64,000 bases of DNA from Prinia subflava (lineage: Eukaryota > Chordata > Aves > Passeriformes > Cisticolidae), in NCBI RefSeq assembly GCF_021018805.1, contig NW_026960607.1:2978501-3042500 (forward strand), written 5' to 3'. Shown one piece after another: positions 1-10,364 of this stretch. A program made the position numbers and the translations under genes. Every line of letters begins with the position of its first letter. Position 1 is the stretch's first letter. Below the pieces are notes generated by a model. It was given only the letters and a program-made list of their open reading frames with translations, made no database searches and was not told the origin of the DNA.

Positions 1-251
1 AAAAAGAAAAAAAGACTCAAGTAAAGTAGTGCGCAAAAAAAAGACTGTAATCTACTTTTCAGCTGAATGTGGGTCAAAAACTGCTGGTAGGGTGGTCTGT
101 CAATGTCTGACTCCTCAGGGCTGGATTGAGAGGGTCGTCAGACAGCTTCTGCAGAGAAATTCTTCTATAACAGAGAAGTTATCTTCAGAAGGGCTCTAGC
201 GAACCAAGGCAGTTACTCTTCACAATGGAGGCTGTCTCTGCTGGACTTTTC
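1..251. other. Unassigned sequence left of a putative primer-binding site
   Basis: No open frame longer than shadow length and no recognisable domain is seen here. If the neighbouring element at 252-782 is a minus-strand LTR with its primer-binding site, this stretch would be the start of the retroviral leader downstream of that site. That reading is inference only; it could equally be unrelated genomic DNA. Confidence 0.25.
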
Positions 252-269
252 TACCCAGTTGGTGCGCCA
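252..269 (-). other. Putative primer-binding site (Lys1,2-like, weak)
   Basis: On the minus strand the 18 bases begin TGGCGC and continue with an AACTGGG-like core, resembling the lysine-type primer-binding sites of the ERV-L element at 35094. The match is imperfect and includes a probable one-base offset. It is listed because it lies just downstream of LTR-like signals in the same orientation. Chance similarity is possible. Confidence 0.3.
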
Positions 270-782
270 GGTTTTGTTTTTCTCCCGGTAGCTTCAGTTG
301 GTCTCGGATGCCTTGGTTGTTCCTGGATGGGGGGTACACTTACCTACCTCCTGCCCAAGCAAAGCTCCCAGGCACAGGCAATACTTAGCAAGTTTAGTTA
401 TAGTGATATGCAGCTCTTAGCAGTGATCAGCTCTTTTGCAGTGATTCTCAGCTCATAAGCTTGCTAAGGTGCCTTGGCAGACGCAGGGAGAGAGAGGAGA
501 AGTGCTGTATGAAGTTCCACAGATGTATCTTTATTGACATCCTCTGTGAAGGGTTTCAGGGACAGCTCTTGTCCTGAGCTGGGGAAAAGTGGGGTTTTTA
601 TAGGGTACTGAGGTTTTGAGAAATGGTCCAATGGTATGAGTTGGGGTAGAAAGTGACCTATTGTCTTACAGGGAGATAAGAGAGGGTCCAAGCGCGGAAG
701 AGGGGTTATTTGGCCTAGTCACCATGACTAGGCATTTCTGTGCCTTTAGGCGACTGACCGCCAGAGAGGCCTACTAGGCCTC
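270..782 (-). repeat. Candidate LTR, minus strand, boundaries uncertain
   Basis: The minus strand shows a TATAAA box (plus positions 597-602) followed about 60 bases downstream by AATAAA (530-535), the order expected for U3-R of an LTR. A primer-binding-like site follows at 252-269. No second LTR copy lies in the window and no target duplication could be set. The right edge is placed where homology to the gamma-like pol begins. An 8-bp stem hairpin (713-733) lies near that edge. Confidence 0.35.
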
Positions 783-1962
783 ATGGCTGCAACATTGCAG
801 TATGTGGATGACATCCTAATAGCTACCCCAACAGAAGAAGAGTGTGTGGCCTGGACGGTAAGCCTCCTAAACTTTTTGGGGCTTCAGGGGTATAGAGTGA
901 ATAAGAACAAGGCTCAGGTAGTGAAACAAAAGGTGATCTATCTGGGCTATGAGATCAGTGCTGAGCAACGGACTCTGGGGAAAGAACGCATAGAATGAAT
1001 ATGCCAAACCCCGAAACCCCAGACAATAAAAGAACTGAGAACCTTCCTGGGCATGACGGGATGGTGCAGACTATGGATTTACAACTACAGATTACTTGTG
1101 AAACCTTTGTATGTGCTCATTGCAAAAGGAAGCAGACAGCTCCAATGGACAAAGGAAGCCACACAGGCCTTTGGCCAGCTCAAAAAAGCCCTCATGTCAG
1201 ATCCAGCTTTAGGATTGCCAGACGTGAGTAAACCATTTTTTCTCTTCTCTCACGAGAAACTGGGAATTGCCCTGGGAATACTGGCTCAGGACCTGGGTCC
1301 ATATAGAAGGGCAGTTGCTTATATTTCTAAGCAATTTGATGCAGCAGCTAAAGGATGGCCAGGTTGCCTCAGGGCAGTGGCTGCAGTAGTACTGAACATT
1401 CAGGAAACCCGTAAGTTCACCCTGGGCCAGAAAATGACTGTGCTGGTGTCTCATACGGTATCCTCAGTACTGGAAACAAAGGGAGGCCACTGGCTTTCCC
1501 CACAACGGTTTCTGAAATACCAAGCTACCATGGTAGAACAAGATGATGTAGAGATAGTGGTGACTAACATTTTCAACCCAGCTTCTTTCCTTAGTGGGAA
1601 CCAAGGAGAGACGATTCATCACGATTGCCTGGAGACCATTGAAACCACCTACTCCAGCCGCTCAGACCTGTAGGACACCCTGGTTCACTGATGGAAGCAG
1701 TTATGTCAGCGATGGAAAACGACATGCTGGGTATTCAGTCACCACATCCAGAGACCTAACTGAATCAGCACCATTACTAGCAGGTACCTCTGCACAGAAG
1801 GCAGAAATAATTGCCCTAACCCGTGCATTAGAATTGTCAAAAGGAAAGAGAATAAATATCTACACAGATTCCTGCTATGCATTCGGGGTAGTGAATGCTC
1901 ATGGAGCTATTTGGAAGGAAAGAGGACTGTTAAATTCACAAGGGAAGAACATTAAACATGCA
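781..1962 (+). pseudogene. pol: Gamma-like ERV pol fragment A (RT fingers/palm to RNase H)
   Basis: The translation begins at the reverse transcriptase YVDD active-site motif (near 798-809), runs through the thumb/connection region and enters RNase H (first catalytic Asp in WFTDGSS near 1680). It matches the middle of the gamma-like ERV at 19023-22576 along its length. It is broken by a TGA near 996, a frame change between 1594 and 1673, and finally by the provirus at 1969, which cuts RNase H. The same gene resumes at 15421. Protease and the RT N-terminus are missing on the left, so the copy was already truncated. Expression of a working enzyme is not possible. Confidence 0.85.
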
Positions 1963-1968
1963 TGAGAA
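1963..1968. repeat. Target-site duplication TGAGAA (left) of alpha-like provirus
   Basis: TGAGAA lies directly before the LTR start and recurs at 15415-15420 directly after the other LTR. A 6-bp duplication is the size known for alpharetroviruses. Joining the flanks restores continuous homology to the gamma-like pol, which supports the boundary. Confidence 0.93.
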
Positions 1969-2312
1969 TGTTGCCTTTCGATGGAAAGGCAGGCGACCTG
2001 GTTTCAGAAAGCCAGCACGGCGGCTCGACCTTCTCCCGAGCCACTCGGGCCACAGACACGCTGACACCAATGTGGTGGACGGCGAATGGCGATTTATTAG
2101 GTTCTTACATGGGGTTATATAGTCTAAGGGGTCTTCACTAGTCAGGGGGGAGGGAAGGTTAAAGGTTAGTGGAAAACTACTGGGTTTGGAGGGGCTACAT
2201 TGTTCTCAAAGTTAGTTACACATCTCAAAGGGTGAGGGGGAGGTTCCTGTCTTTCCGTTACAATCCCGAGATCTTCCGCGGCGCCAGGCTTTATCTTATC
2301 TGCTCACACACA
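1969..2312 (-). repeat. 3' LTR of alpha-like provirus
   Basis: The LTR starts TG and ends CA. On the minus strand TATATAA (plus 2115-2121) is followed only about 20 bases later by AATAAA (2093-2098), giving a very short R as in alpharetroviruses. It is identical to the 5' LTR over about the first 320 positions; the only visible difference is a small substitution/indel cluster near 2290-2302. Confidence 0.92.
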
Positions 2313-2330
2313 TCTCCCCCCCTCCTCTCA
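2313..2330 (-). other. Polypurine tract of alpha-like provirus
   Basis: Read on the minus strand this is an uninterrupted purine run (GAGAGGAGGGGGGGAGA) directly abutting the 3' LTR, the position of the plus-strand primer of reverse transcription. Confidence 0.8.
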
Positions 2331-2572
2331 CAAATAAATGAGGTAGTTAAAATATAGGCATTAAAATGGGGTACAGAGTAGTAACTTAATAAAAGAAAAA
2401 GGGGTTTGAAAAACTTGAGTAAATATTTGCGAGGTAGATCAGACAAATCTCGCGACTGGCAATGTTCACAGTTTCATTCACAGCAATAGTTGCTGTTCTG
2501 CTAATAGAATGTTGGCCCGTTCTAGGCGTGTTTGGTGGTTCGTCACTTCCCTCTGGAACAGGGGTGTACGCG
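2331..2572 (-). other. Short region between integrase and 3' LTR; envelope deleted
   Basis: Only about 240 bases separate the integrase stop from the polypurine tract, where a 1.5-1.8 kb envelope gene would be expected. A 123-codon open frame (2386-2757) overlaps the integrase end and continues here, but shows no envelope hallmarks such as a furin site, CX6CC motif or membrane anchor. It may be a remnant of the envelope leader; this is uncertain. Confidence 0.5.
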
Positions 2573-5312
2573 TTACGGGGGCGTCCCACGAGCATGTCCT
2601 GCAAATAGAAACTCACAGTTTTCATTAGTTTCATTCTGAAGATCAGGCTTGACTGACTTAAGTGGACACCACTTGATTCTGCCCTCTCTTTTGACAGCTG
2701 CATACCCTCTTCCCGTGAGTACCAACCTCCAGCCCTGCTCCCATTCACCCAGCTCATTTTTAATTACAACCTGTGGGCCCTCCTCTAGTGCTCGAGTGGC
2801 CCAGTGCTTTTGTGCAGGACTGTTTGTTTCATCTCCCCTGGGGAACTGATTCAGTGCTAGCAGGGCAGTTGCCAGCAGCCGTGCCTGGTCCCCTGGGGGA
2901 ATGGCATTGGCGAAACCCTCTGACTTCGCCAGCACCTCTATTCTGGCTTTGAGGGTTTGGTTGGCTCTCTCCACTATGGCCTGACCTGTAGAATTGTATG
3001 GAATGCCCTGCACTAAAGTGATGCCCCACTTTGAGGCGAAATCTTGCACAGGTTTGGAGGTGAAATTTGAGCCATTGTCAGTTTTTATTTGCTTGGGGAT
3101 ACCAAGCCATGCCATAGCTGTCAGCCAGTGCTGAATTGTGGCCTTAGAGTTGGTTTTGGGGTGCTGTGTGGCTACAATCACTCCGCTGTAAGTGTCCACT
3201 GTCACTGCCAGCCATGCTCAAGGCTTCAGCAGTTGACATAAGGTAAAGTCTGATTGCCAAATTTCTGAGGCCTTGAGGCCTCTTGGGTTGACCCCACTGG
3301 TCCACAGGGGTGACTTCTGGCAATGAGGGCAGGTGGCCACTACATGTTTCGCGTCTGCTGTCGAGATCCTGCATCTTTTTGCCAGTGCTTTGGCTCCGAT
3401 GTGGAGTGACTCGTGCAGTTGACGAGCTTCCTGCAATGTCCACACTCCCTTTGCTGCTGCGTCCGCTTTGTCGTTGCCGGTCTGGAAGAAGCCCTTGACT
3501 GGGTTGTGGCTGTTGACGTGAATGACAGACACGGCGCCTTGTCGCGAGGAGAGCGCTTCTTCCAGCATTGTGGCTGCTGCAGATGTTGACACACCTGGTC
3601 CTGACATGGCCAGGCAGAGCCTTGCCACGAATATGGAGTCTGTTACGATGTTGAGGTGCTCATCTTGGAATGACCACAGCTGTTGCTTCCAGTTGTTGCA
3701 CTGACAGTGTGGGGTCGCATGCTTTGACACAATGCCACTGTTCTCCAGTCTGCCACACTGCCGCTGCAGTGGAAGTCGCAGAGGAGGCGTCTGTGAAAAC
3801 CGTCGGTCCTGGCAGCGGACGGTCCATGACCTTTGGTGGCAGGTCTATGTCGACAATGGTCAGTAGCTGAGTCCAAGGTGGTCTGGAGGCGTAGCAGATT
3901 TCTCCTCCGAAGCCAGTGAGGGCATAGGCCAGTTGTTCCGACGCTGCGGTCGACTCTGTGGTCAGCTGCTTGCGGAAGGGAAGGTGGATTTTTGTTGGCT
4001 CGATTCCCAGGTGTTTCAGGGCAAGTTTCCTGCCTTTCATGATGATGTTGGCGACGCATTCGACTCCTGGGGAAAATGCACGAGCTGGTCTTCCGAGGAC
4101 CACCCACTGGATCGGCTGGGCCTTCTCAGAAGGTCCTTGGGCCAGTGCTCCCACTCCTCCTTTCTGTGTAAAGTGGACGTACAGATCAAGTGACACACCT
4201 GGGTTCCACCTGGCAAGTGTGCCAGTAGACATCTGACGTTCGATGAAGTCGAGGGAGCTCGCTGCTTGTGGTGTCAGCTCCTTGGTTTCCCAGGGGTGCT
4301 TTCCTTTCAGGAGGTCATATAAGGGGTCCATGACCTCGGGAGGGATTAGGACGATGTTGCGAAGCCACTGCAGAGATCCTACAAGTCGCTGCATGTCATG
4401 GAGCGTCTTGATGTCTCGGCAGACCTTTACCTTGGGAGGGGTCACGTAGGAGTTTGTGATCCCCACTCCCAGGAAGGTCACGCAGGGTCCTCTTTTGATC
4501 TTTGCGCTCGCGATCTCAAAGCCGTTGGCCTGGAGAGTTTCCGTGATTGTGGACACTAGATGATCCACTTGGCTTGCTGATGGTGTAGCGATGAGGATGT
4601 CGTCCATGTACTGAATGATGGTTGCAGCAGGGTAGGAGTGTCGGACTGGCATCAGTGCTTTGTCCACGGTGATCTGGCATACCGTAGGGCTGTCCACAAA
4701 GCCTTGGGGTAACATACACCATTGGAAACGGAGGCTGGGTCGCTCGCCGTTCGGGAACACGACAGAAAAAGCAAACCGTTCCTTGTCCTCGGGGTGCAGA
4801 GGTATCAAAAAGAAGCAGTCTTTGATGTCTAGCACTGCGCATGGCTGCCCTTGAGGGATGGCTGAGTTCATGGGCAGCAGTGTCTGAATGGGACCCATAG
4901 ATTTGGTTGTCTTGTTCACTTCCCTGAGGTCGTGGACGAGGCGATAGCCTTCTCCAGACCTTTTGGGGATCACAAACACAGGGGTATTCCAGGGACTAGT
5001 GGAGGGTTCTATGTGACCCTTTTGCAGCTCACGGTCGACCAGTTCCAGTAAGGCTGCCATTCGAGGCTTTGACAGGGGCCACTGCTCAACCCATACAGGG
5101 TCTGATGATTTCCATGTCAGTTTGATTGGCAGCGGTGGGTGCACGGCAGTGGCCCTCAGGATAAATTTGTAATTCTCACTCCTAACATGGCAAAGACATC
5201 CCTTCCTATCAAGGGTGGTGAATTTTGCAAAATGTAGGGGTAGATTGCCACAGTTTGTTCTGGTCCTTTTTCTGTGTGGAGTGTTATAGCTACCAACTGG
5301 GTGCTTCTCCAC
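2573..5312 (-). pseudogene. pol: Alpha-like pol: RT, RNase H, integrase (two frame breaks)
   Basis: A 550-codon frame (5312-3660) holds the RT with an YMDD catalytic motif (about 4606-4617), the connection region and the start of RNase H (FTDASS). The reading continues in another frame at 3730-3218, with the RNase H aspartate in VTDS and the integrase zinc-finger cysteines (CPHC). A third frame (3205-2573) holds the core aspartate TDNGS and the glutamate in GQAIVERANQ, and the C-terminal domain up to a stop. The core's first Asp (WQSDF) is at the end of the second frame. The order is that of a complete alpharetroviral pol, but frame breaks near 3700 and 3215 prevent a full product. Best relative by reading: avian leukosis/sarcoma group, quite diverged. 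Confidence 0.88.
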
Positions 5313-5500
5313 GCCCGGGTCTGCCCTCCCACTCCTCTCAATGGGGGTACTTCTTTAAATTGCCAATGCCGAGGCCAGTGTGCTTGCGGGATTATCGAAC
5401 AGTCAGACCCCGTGTCCCCCCAAAACGGAAGCCCTATGATGTGGGGATCCCAGTTGCCTTAAAGGCGGCACGTTCCCCAAATCACCAGGGGCTCCTTCCC
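5156..5500 (-). pseudogene. pro: Alpha-like retroviral protease, frame-disrupted
   Basis: The active-site motif DTGSD lies at 5402-5416 and a typical LIGRDVF segment follows near 5190, so this is a retropepsin of usual size. The frame differs from the RT frame, as expected where a -1 frameshift links gag-pro to pol in alpharetroviruses. The N-terminal half is in yet another frame (the 5459-5857 frame), so at least one indel near 5455 breaks it. Confidence 0.78.
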
Positions 5501-5822
5501 GATTTTCATGGCCAAGGCCACCCAGGGCTCCCGATCTGGGGTGACCCCTGCTGGCCCTGTGCCCCAGGTGCGGCTTGCGGTGGTGGTGGACACGAGAGTG
5601 CCGCTGGCGGTGTTGTAAAACCTTGCCATTGTGTCGCTGTGGGGGGTGCAAAACCGGCTGTCCCCTGTGGGGGCATGGGGTATGATGGTTCCCCGCCCCA
5701 CTGGGGGTTGGCATAGATGGGCCGCCTTGCGTTCACAGCGGGAGGAGGCTGGGTGTGGCCCGCACGCCCCCTCCCCTCCGGGGTGGTGCCGCTCCCACCC
5801 CCTGGGCTTGCTCTGCCTCCCG
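5501..5822 (-). pseudogene. gag: Alpha-like gag remnant, proline/glycine/glutamine-rich, no capsid
   Basis: This stretch lies between the nested insertion point and the protease. It encodes a low-complexity Pro/Gly/Gln/Thr-rich segment in one of two minus-strand frames. No major homology region and no zinc-knuckle cysteines are seen. Only about 320 bp lie where capsid plus nucleocapsid would need over 1 kb, so these domains appear deleted. Confidence 0.55.
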
Positions 5823-5828
5823 CGGGGG
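5823..5828. repeat. Target-site duplication CGGGGG (left) of beta copy 1
   Basis: CGGGGG precedes the LTR start at 5829 and recurs at 13939-13944 after the far LTR. A 6-bp duplication suits a beta- or alpha-type integrase. Confidence 0.88.
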
Positions 5829-6150
5829 TGATAAATAACCTTCCTTATTCCCCTCAAGGGTCTAAGCTAGCTCAGTCCTCAGGCCTAGGAGGATTATATC
5901 AAGAGAGACAGGAAAAGGATTCAAAAGAGGCTCTCACCGTTTCTTTGCTGCAGCGATCTTTATTCCAGGTTGGTGTCCCAGGAGAGAGGGCGATCCCGGG
6001 GGACAGGGGTCTTTTCTCAGGATTTCTGAGGGAGGGGCAAGCTGGCACACAGCCAATGGGGTCAGAAGGGGAAGGAAGGGTCAGACTACATGACAGGGGT
6101 TCCAGGGGTCCCTGAGGGAGAAGAAACCATTTCCCCAGGGGGATGTAACA
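5829..6150 (-). repeat. 3' LTR of beta copy 1
   Basis: LTR ends are TG and CA. AATAAA lies on the minus strand at 5960-5965; no clear TATA box is seen upstream of it. The LTR differs from the partner at 13614-13938 by about five substitutions and one 3-bp indel by eye. A purine tract (AAAAGGAGGAGA type) abuts it at about 6151-6171. Confidence 0.92.
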
Positions 6151-6384
6151 TCTCCTCCTTTTTTTTTTTTAAAAAGATACAGAGAGAAATTCTCAAATTC
6201 TGTTTCACACGGAGTGTGGGTTTTCCCACCACTTATGGTTGGTAGGGAAATCGGATCGCTTTAGATTTGCCAACTCTATATGGTTGACTTCTGAGGTAGA
6301 AGATATGAGGCCATTAATAGCCTTGAAAATCAAACAGCGTAGGATCCCGAATGCTATGGTTACAAAAAAAAGGATAACAAAAAG

Positions 6385-7548
6385 TCACAAAATTGTTTTA
6401 ACTACAGAAGTCCACCACCCAGTGAATCCCCAGCCCTTGAACAGTTCCTTGATCCAATCTTCTGATTCTTGCTTCACTTGTCCGATCATGTTGTTCATGC
6501 TTCGGAGGGCAGCATGGATGTTTGGAGCCTTTGAGGACAGATTCATGCAACAGAGTCCTTCAAATTCCTGGCATTCAAGTCCATGCAATAGCAAAAGATA
6601 ATCGATAGCGGCACGGTTCTGGATGGTGGCCTGTCTGGTAATCTCCTCGTCTTCTAGGAGGGAGCTGATGGCGATGGATGTTAAATTAGCTTGCTTGACC
6701 ACCCAGCACTCTAGGTGGCCCATTTCACCTAGAGCTTTGGCTGCTGCTACCCATGGAAGAAACAGGGATACAGCAACTCTTTTTGACTTTGCCCAATGAA
6801 AAATGTCTGAATTACAATTTGGGTCCAAATTGTCAGCACTCCTTTTTTGAATTTTGTCAGCCGATTTGTTTTTGTGTGTCCATTCACAAATTAAAGTTTG
6901 GTTGGGTGTCAACACGGACAATCGCCCTATGGTACATGGCCCTCCGAAAAGCCGGGATGGAATTTCTGCCCATGCCCGATCCCCACAAACCAAGAACAAT
7001 CCTCTCGGGAGGCTTCTGGGTTTGGAGTGAGATGGGTTGTCTGGTGCAATGTGGCTTATATTATGACACCACCTCTTTGCAGTAAATTCTCCCCGGAACT
7101 GCCTTATAAGGTGGTACTCGTCAGTGTTAGGGGATTTTGGGATAATGGAGAACTGGATGCAGTATGTGGCAGGGGAGGAACCCAATAGTTCTAACTCCTG
7201 GGGTTCATGAGCTACCCTGGGCAAACCCTGCACCCATTCCGCTAAGGGGTTCATGGCAAACACACCTTGCTTTTGATGATCTTTGTGTGGTTGTGGGGTG
7301 TGTGCCTCTGGAATTTCGTTGGACTTGTATTTGTCCAAGCCTGCTGGAAATTCTCCAGCCTGCAAAGGAATTCCTACCAGACAGGTAGACATAGGGTTCT
7401 TAGCTGCTGCAGTGGACAAACATATGTTTTCTTGCTGAAGTGTCTGTGCCAGGGTTACCCAGACGTTCTGACGTGGTTGAGGGATGATCCATGCAGCTGC
7501 CAGACTGTTCAGCATTAGCAGGATGACAACTTGGATGGGGTTCATCAT
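6385..7548 (-). pseudogene. env: Beta copy 1 env, truncated in the membrane anchor
   Basis: The 387-codon frame starts MMNPIQ with a hydrophobic signal peptide, then surface subunit, a basic cleavage site (IQKR) and a transmembrane subunit with fusion-peptide-like VSLFLPW segment, a helical NRAAIDYLLLLHG stretch and the CX6CC motif (CQEFEGLCC). This is the alpha/gamma class of envelope, unusual beside a beta-like pol. A TGA replaces a leucine codon of copy 2 at the start of the membrane-spanning segment, so a product would lack its anchor and cytoplasmic tail. The downstream reading (6240-6384) still matches copy 2. Confidence 0.88.
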
Positions 7549-7645
7549 AGGGTTGAGTGGGAGGTAGGTTTTCTCTAGAAGGGAAAAATAAACATTTTTA
7601 AAAACATGTTAAAAGGTTCCTGTTCCTGCCAGAAGGAATCCACAC

Positions 7646-10364
7646 CTAAGAAGATTCTTTCTCTTCCATCCGGCGGCGTCTTCTCTTCGAAGCATCAGTC
7701 ACTTGCTTCTCATCCCCTTCTGCTGGAGCTGGATTTTTGGGGACAAAAGGTTTCACCCACTTCTGGGGAATCCACCGAGGGCCTGAGGGAGTAGCCACAC
7801 ATGCATAGCCACGACCCCAGGTCACCAGCTCATAGGGACCTCTGGTTTCCCAAGTTTCAGGATCCCTAATCAAAACCGGTGGACGCTGAGACAATTTAAA
7901 CTGATTACCACTATTAAAATGACATACCACAGGTGGACTCATGTTTTCAAATGAACAGTTCAGAAAACTGATGGTGAACATGGCTTTGCAGAGCTTCTGC
8001 TGTGGTGTCATCCATGAAGCCGAGGAGTTCTGCCTAGCCAGAACCTGTTTGAGCGTCTGGTGTGCACGCTCGATCACAGCTTGACCTGTGGGGGAGTGAG
8101 GGATGCCAGTTTTATGCTCCACTCCCCACTGCTGGACAAATTCTAGGAACTCCTTGGACACATACGCTGGGCCGTTATCAGTTTTGATTGTTTTTGGAAT
8201 TCCCAACACTGCAAAGGCTTGCACTAGGTGCTGCTTGGCATGTATGGATTTTTCTCCTGCGTGGGCAGAGGCATACACTGCACCTGAATATGTGTCAATG
8301 CTCACATGAACATATTTGAGGCGACCAAAACTAGGAATGTGTGTGATGTCTGTTTGCCATACCTCACAGGTGCCCAGGCCCCTGGGGTTAACCCCCATGC
8401 CCATCGATGGCATGACCTGGAGCTGGCAGTTCGGACAGGTACCTACAATGGCTCGAGCCTGGCTCCGTGTTAGCTGGAAATGTTCGGATCAGGGCTGGCA
8501 CATTTTGATGGTAATGTTGGTGACTCAGTTTTGCCTGCTGGAAGACATCAGGGAGATGTGCCTTTTCAACTGGTGCAGCAAGGGAGTCTGCCTGGCGATT
8601 CCCCTCTGCGATCTCACCTGGCAAATCAGTGTGTGACCTCACATGCATCACGTAAAACAGGTGCTGTCGATGAGAAACCAAATAGATTAGCTTTGAAAGC
8701 AACCTGAAGAGATGTTCATTCTCTATTTCTTTGAGCACAGCCTGCTCCGCTCTGGACACTACTCCCGCCACATAGGCAGAGTCAGTTACCAAATTGATTG
8801 GTTCTGAGAACTTCTCAAAAGCTCTTATCACTGCGGCCAGTTAAGCCACTTGGGGGGATCCCTCCACAAACTCGACATCAGCTTCCCAATGCTGAGTCTG
8901 TGAGTTCCTCCAAGTCATCACCGACTTGTTGGAAGCCCCCGATGCGTCTGTGAAGACTGTGAGAGTTTTCAGTGGTCTCCGACTCCTCTTCTCATGAGGA
9001 ATGAGGTGGAATTCCTCATTGAACAACTTGTGGGACGGGGCATGGACTGATATTTGTCCCCTGTAGCTGTCCAGAGATAATTGGAGACTGGCATTACTCT
9101 GCAGCAAATGCTCAAACATCTCTTTGGTCAATCTTTCAGGAGAGTTCTTTCCCTCCTCTGAAAGTCTGACCGGGAGGTGAATGCATGCAAAGTCACAACC
9201 TGCCAATTCACACAATCTTACCCTGGCCTTCCGAATCAGCTGCGCTATCAGCTCCTGTGGCTCTGTGATGGTCTTGGATCTTTGGTGGGAGAGGAAAACC
9301 CACTCTATTATCAACAGTGAATCTCTCTCTTCCTTGATCCATTGAAAGATCAAACCATGCAGGTGTGGCAGTTTTCCTAGAACTATGAACTGGAAAGGCA
9401 CCTTTGGCTCACACCGGTGAGCCTGTCTCTCTGACAAGGCTTTTTGTACCTTTTCGATTGCTGTCTTCGCCTCTGGGGTCAGCTCCCTGGGAGACGTCAG
9501 CTCCTTCTCCCCCTTCAATAAATTGAAGAGGGGTTCTAGATCTTGATTTGTGAGGCCTAGCCAGGGTCTTACCCAATTCAAAGACCCACACAGGGAGTGG
9601 AGATGCGCTAGAGTTTTTGGATTGCAACCAATTTCTAAGCTCTGTGGAACAACAGTCCTTGCACTGATTTGCAAGCCCAGGTATTTCCAAGGTGGCATCC
9701 TTTGAACCTTGTCCTCCTGTAATTGAAATCCAGCAGAGGTTAAAACTTTAACCACTAGGTCAAGCGTGTGTTGGAATATAGAGTCATTGGGGCCACACAC
9801 TAGCACATCATCCATGTAGTGAAGGATGATGGCTTCTTTTCTCTGTGCGCGTATTGGAGACAGTAATGAGGCTACATATTGTTGGCATATGAAAGGACTC
9901 GATTTGAGACCCTGGGGAAGGACCCTCCAGTGATAACGCTTCATTGGGGCCTGTCTATTGACAGTGGGAACTGAGAAGGCAAACCTTGGGGCATCTTCAG
10001 GGTGCAATGGAATTTGGAAAAAACAGTCCTTGATGTCTAAGACAGCCAATTTCCAATCTCGGGGGAGCATTGTTGGAGTGGGCATCCCTGGTTGGAGGGG
10101 TCCCATGTCTTCTACTATTTTATTAATTTCTCGTAGATCATGAAGCAACCTCCACTTGTCCTTCCCCGGTTTCTTTATTACAAAGATCGGGAAATTCCAG
10201 GGGCTTGTTGTCTCCACAATATGTCCCTGAGCCAATTGCTCTTCCACGAGTTTTTCCAGCGCCTTGAGCTTTTCTTTGCTCAAAGGCCACTGTGCTACCC
10301 ATCTGGGGGTGTTTTCCAACCACTTTAACTTCTGGGTAGGGCGCTCCACAGTGGCTACTTGCAA
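7646..10364 (-). pseudogene. pol: Beta copy 1 pol: RT, RNase H, integrase (stop plus frameshift)
   Basis: RT with YMDD (about 9807-9818) and RNase H start occupy 10364-8841. A TAA at 8841-8843 replaces the glutamate of VAELAAV, the second acidic residue of the RNase H active site. The frame resumes (8831-8388) but a 1-bp difference from copy 2 near 8475-8480 shifts it. Integrase follows in a third frame (8413-7646), with WQTDI, KTDNGPAY and GQAVIERAH supplying the DDE triad. The integrase C-terminus ends in a basic RRRRR stretch. It lies in -1 frame to pro and would be made through the 10354-10360 slip site. Confidence 0.9.
10354..10360 (-). promoter_or_regulatory. Pro/pol -1 ribosomal frameshift heptamer (GGATTTT)
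   Basis: On the minus strand the pro frame reads G GAT TTT just before its TAG stop, and pol is open in the -1 frame from here. The heptamer fits X XXY YYZ and resembles the mouse mammary tumour virus pro/pol signal. The same heptamer occurs in copy 2. No pseudoknot was modelled. Confidence 0.72.

Noticed and set aside
225..458. 77-codon plus-strand frame at the left edge
   Set aside because: No domain, and it lies antisense to LTR and primer-binding-like signals; hydrophobic content alone is not support.
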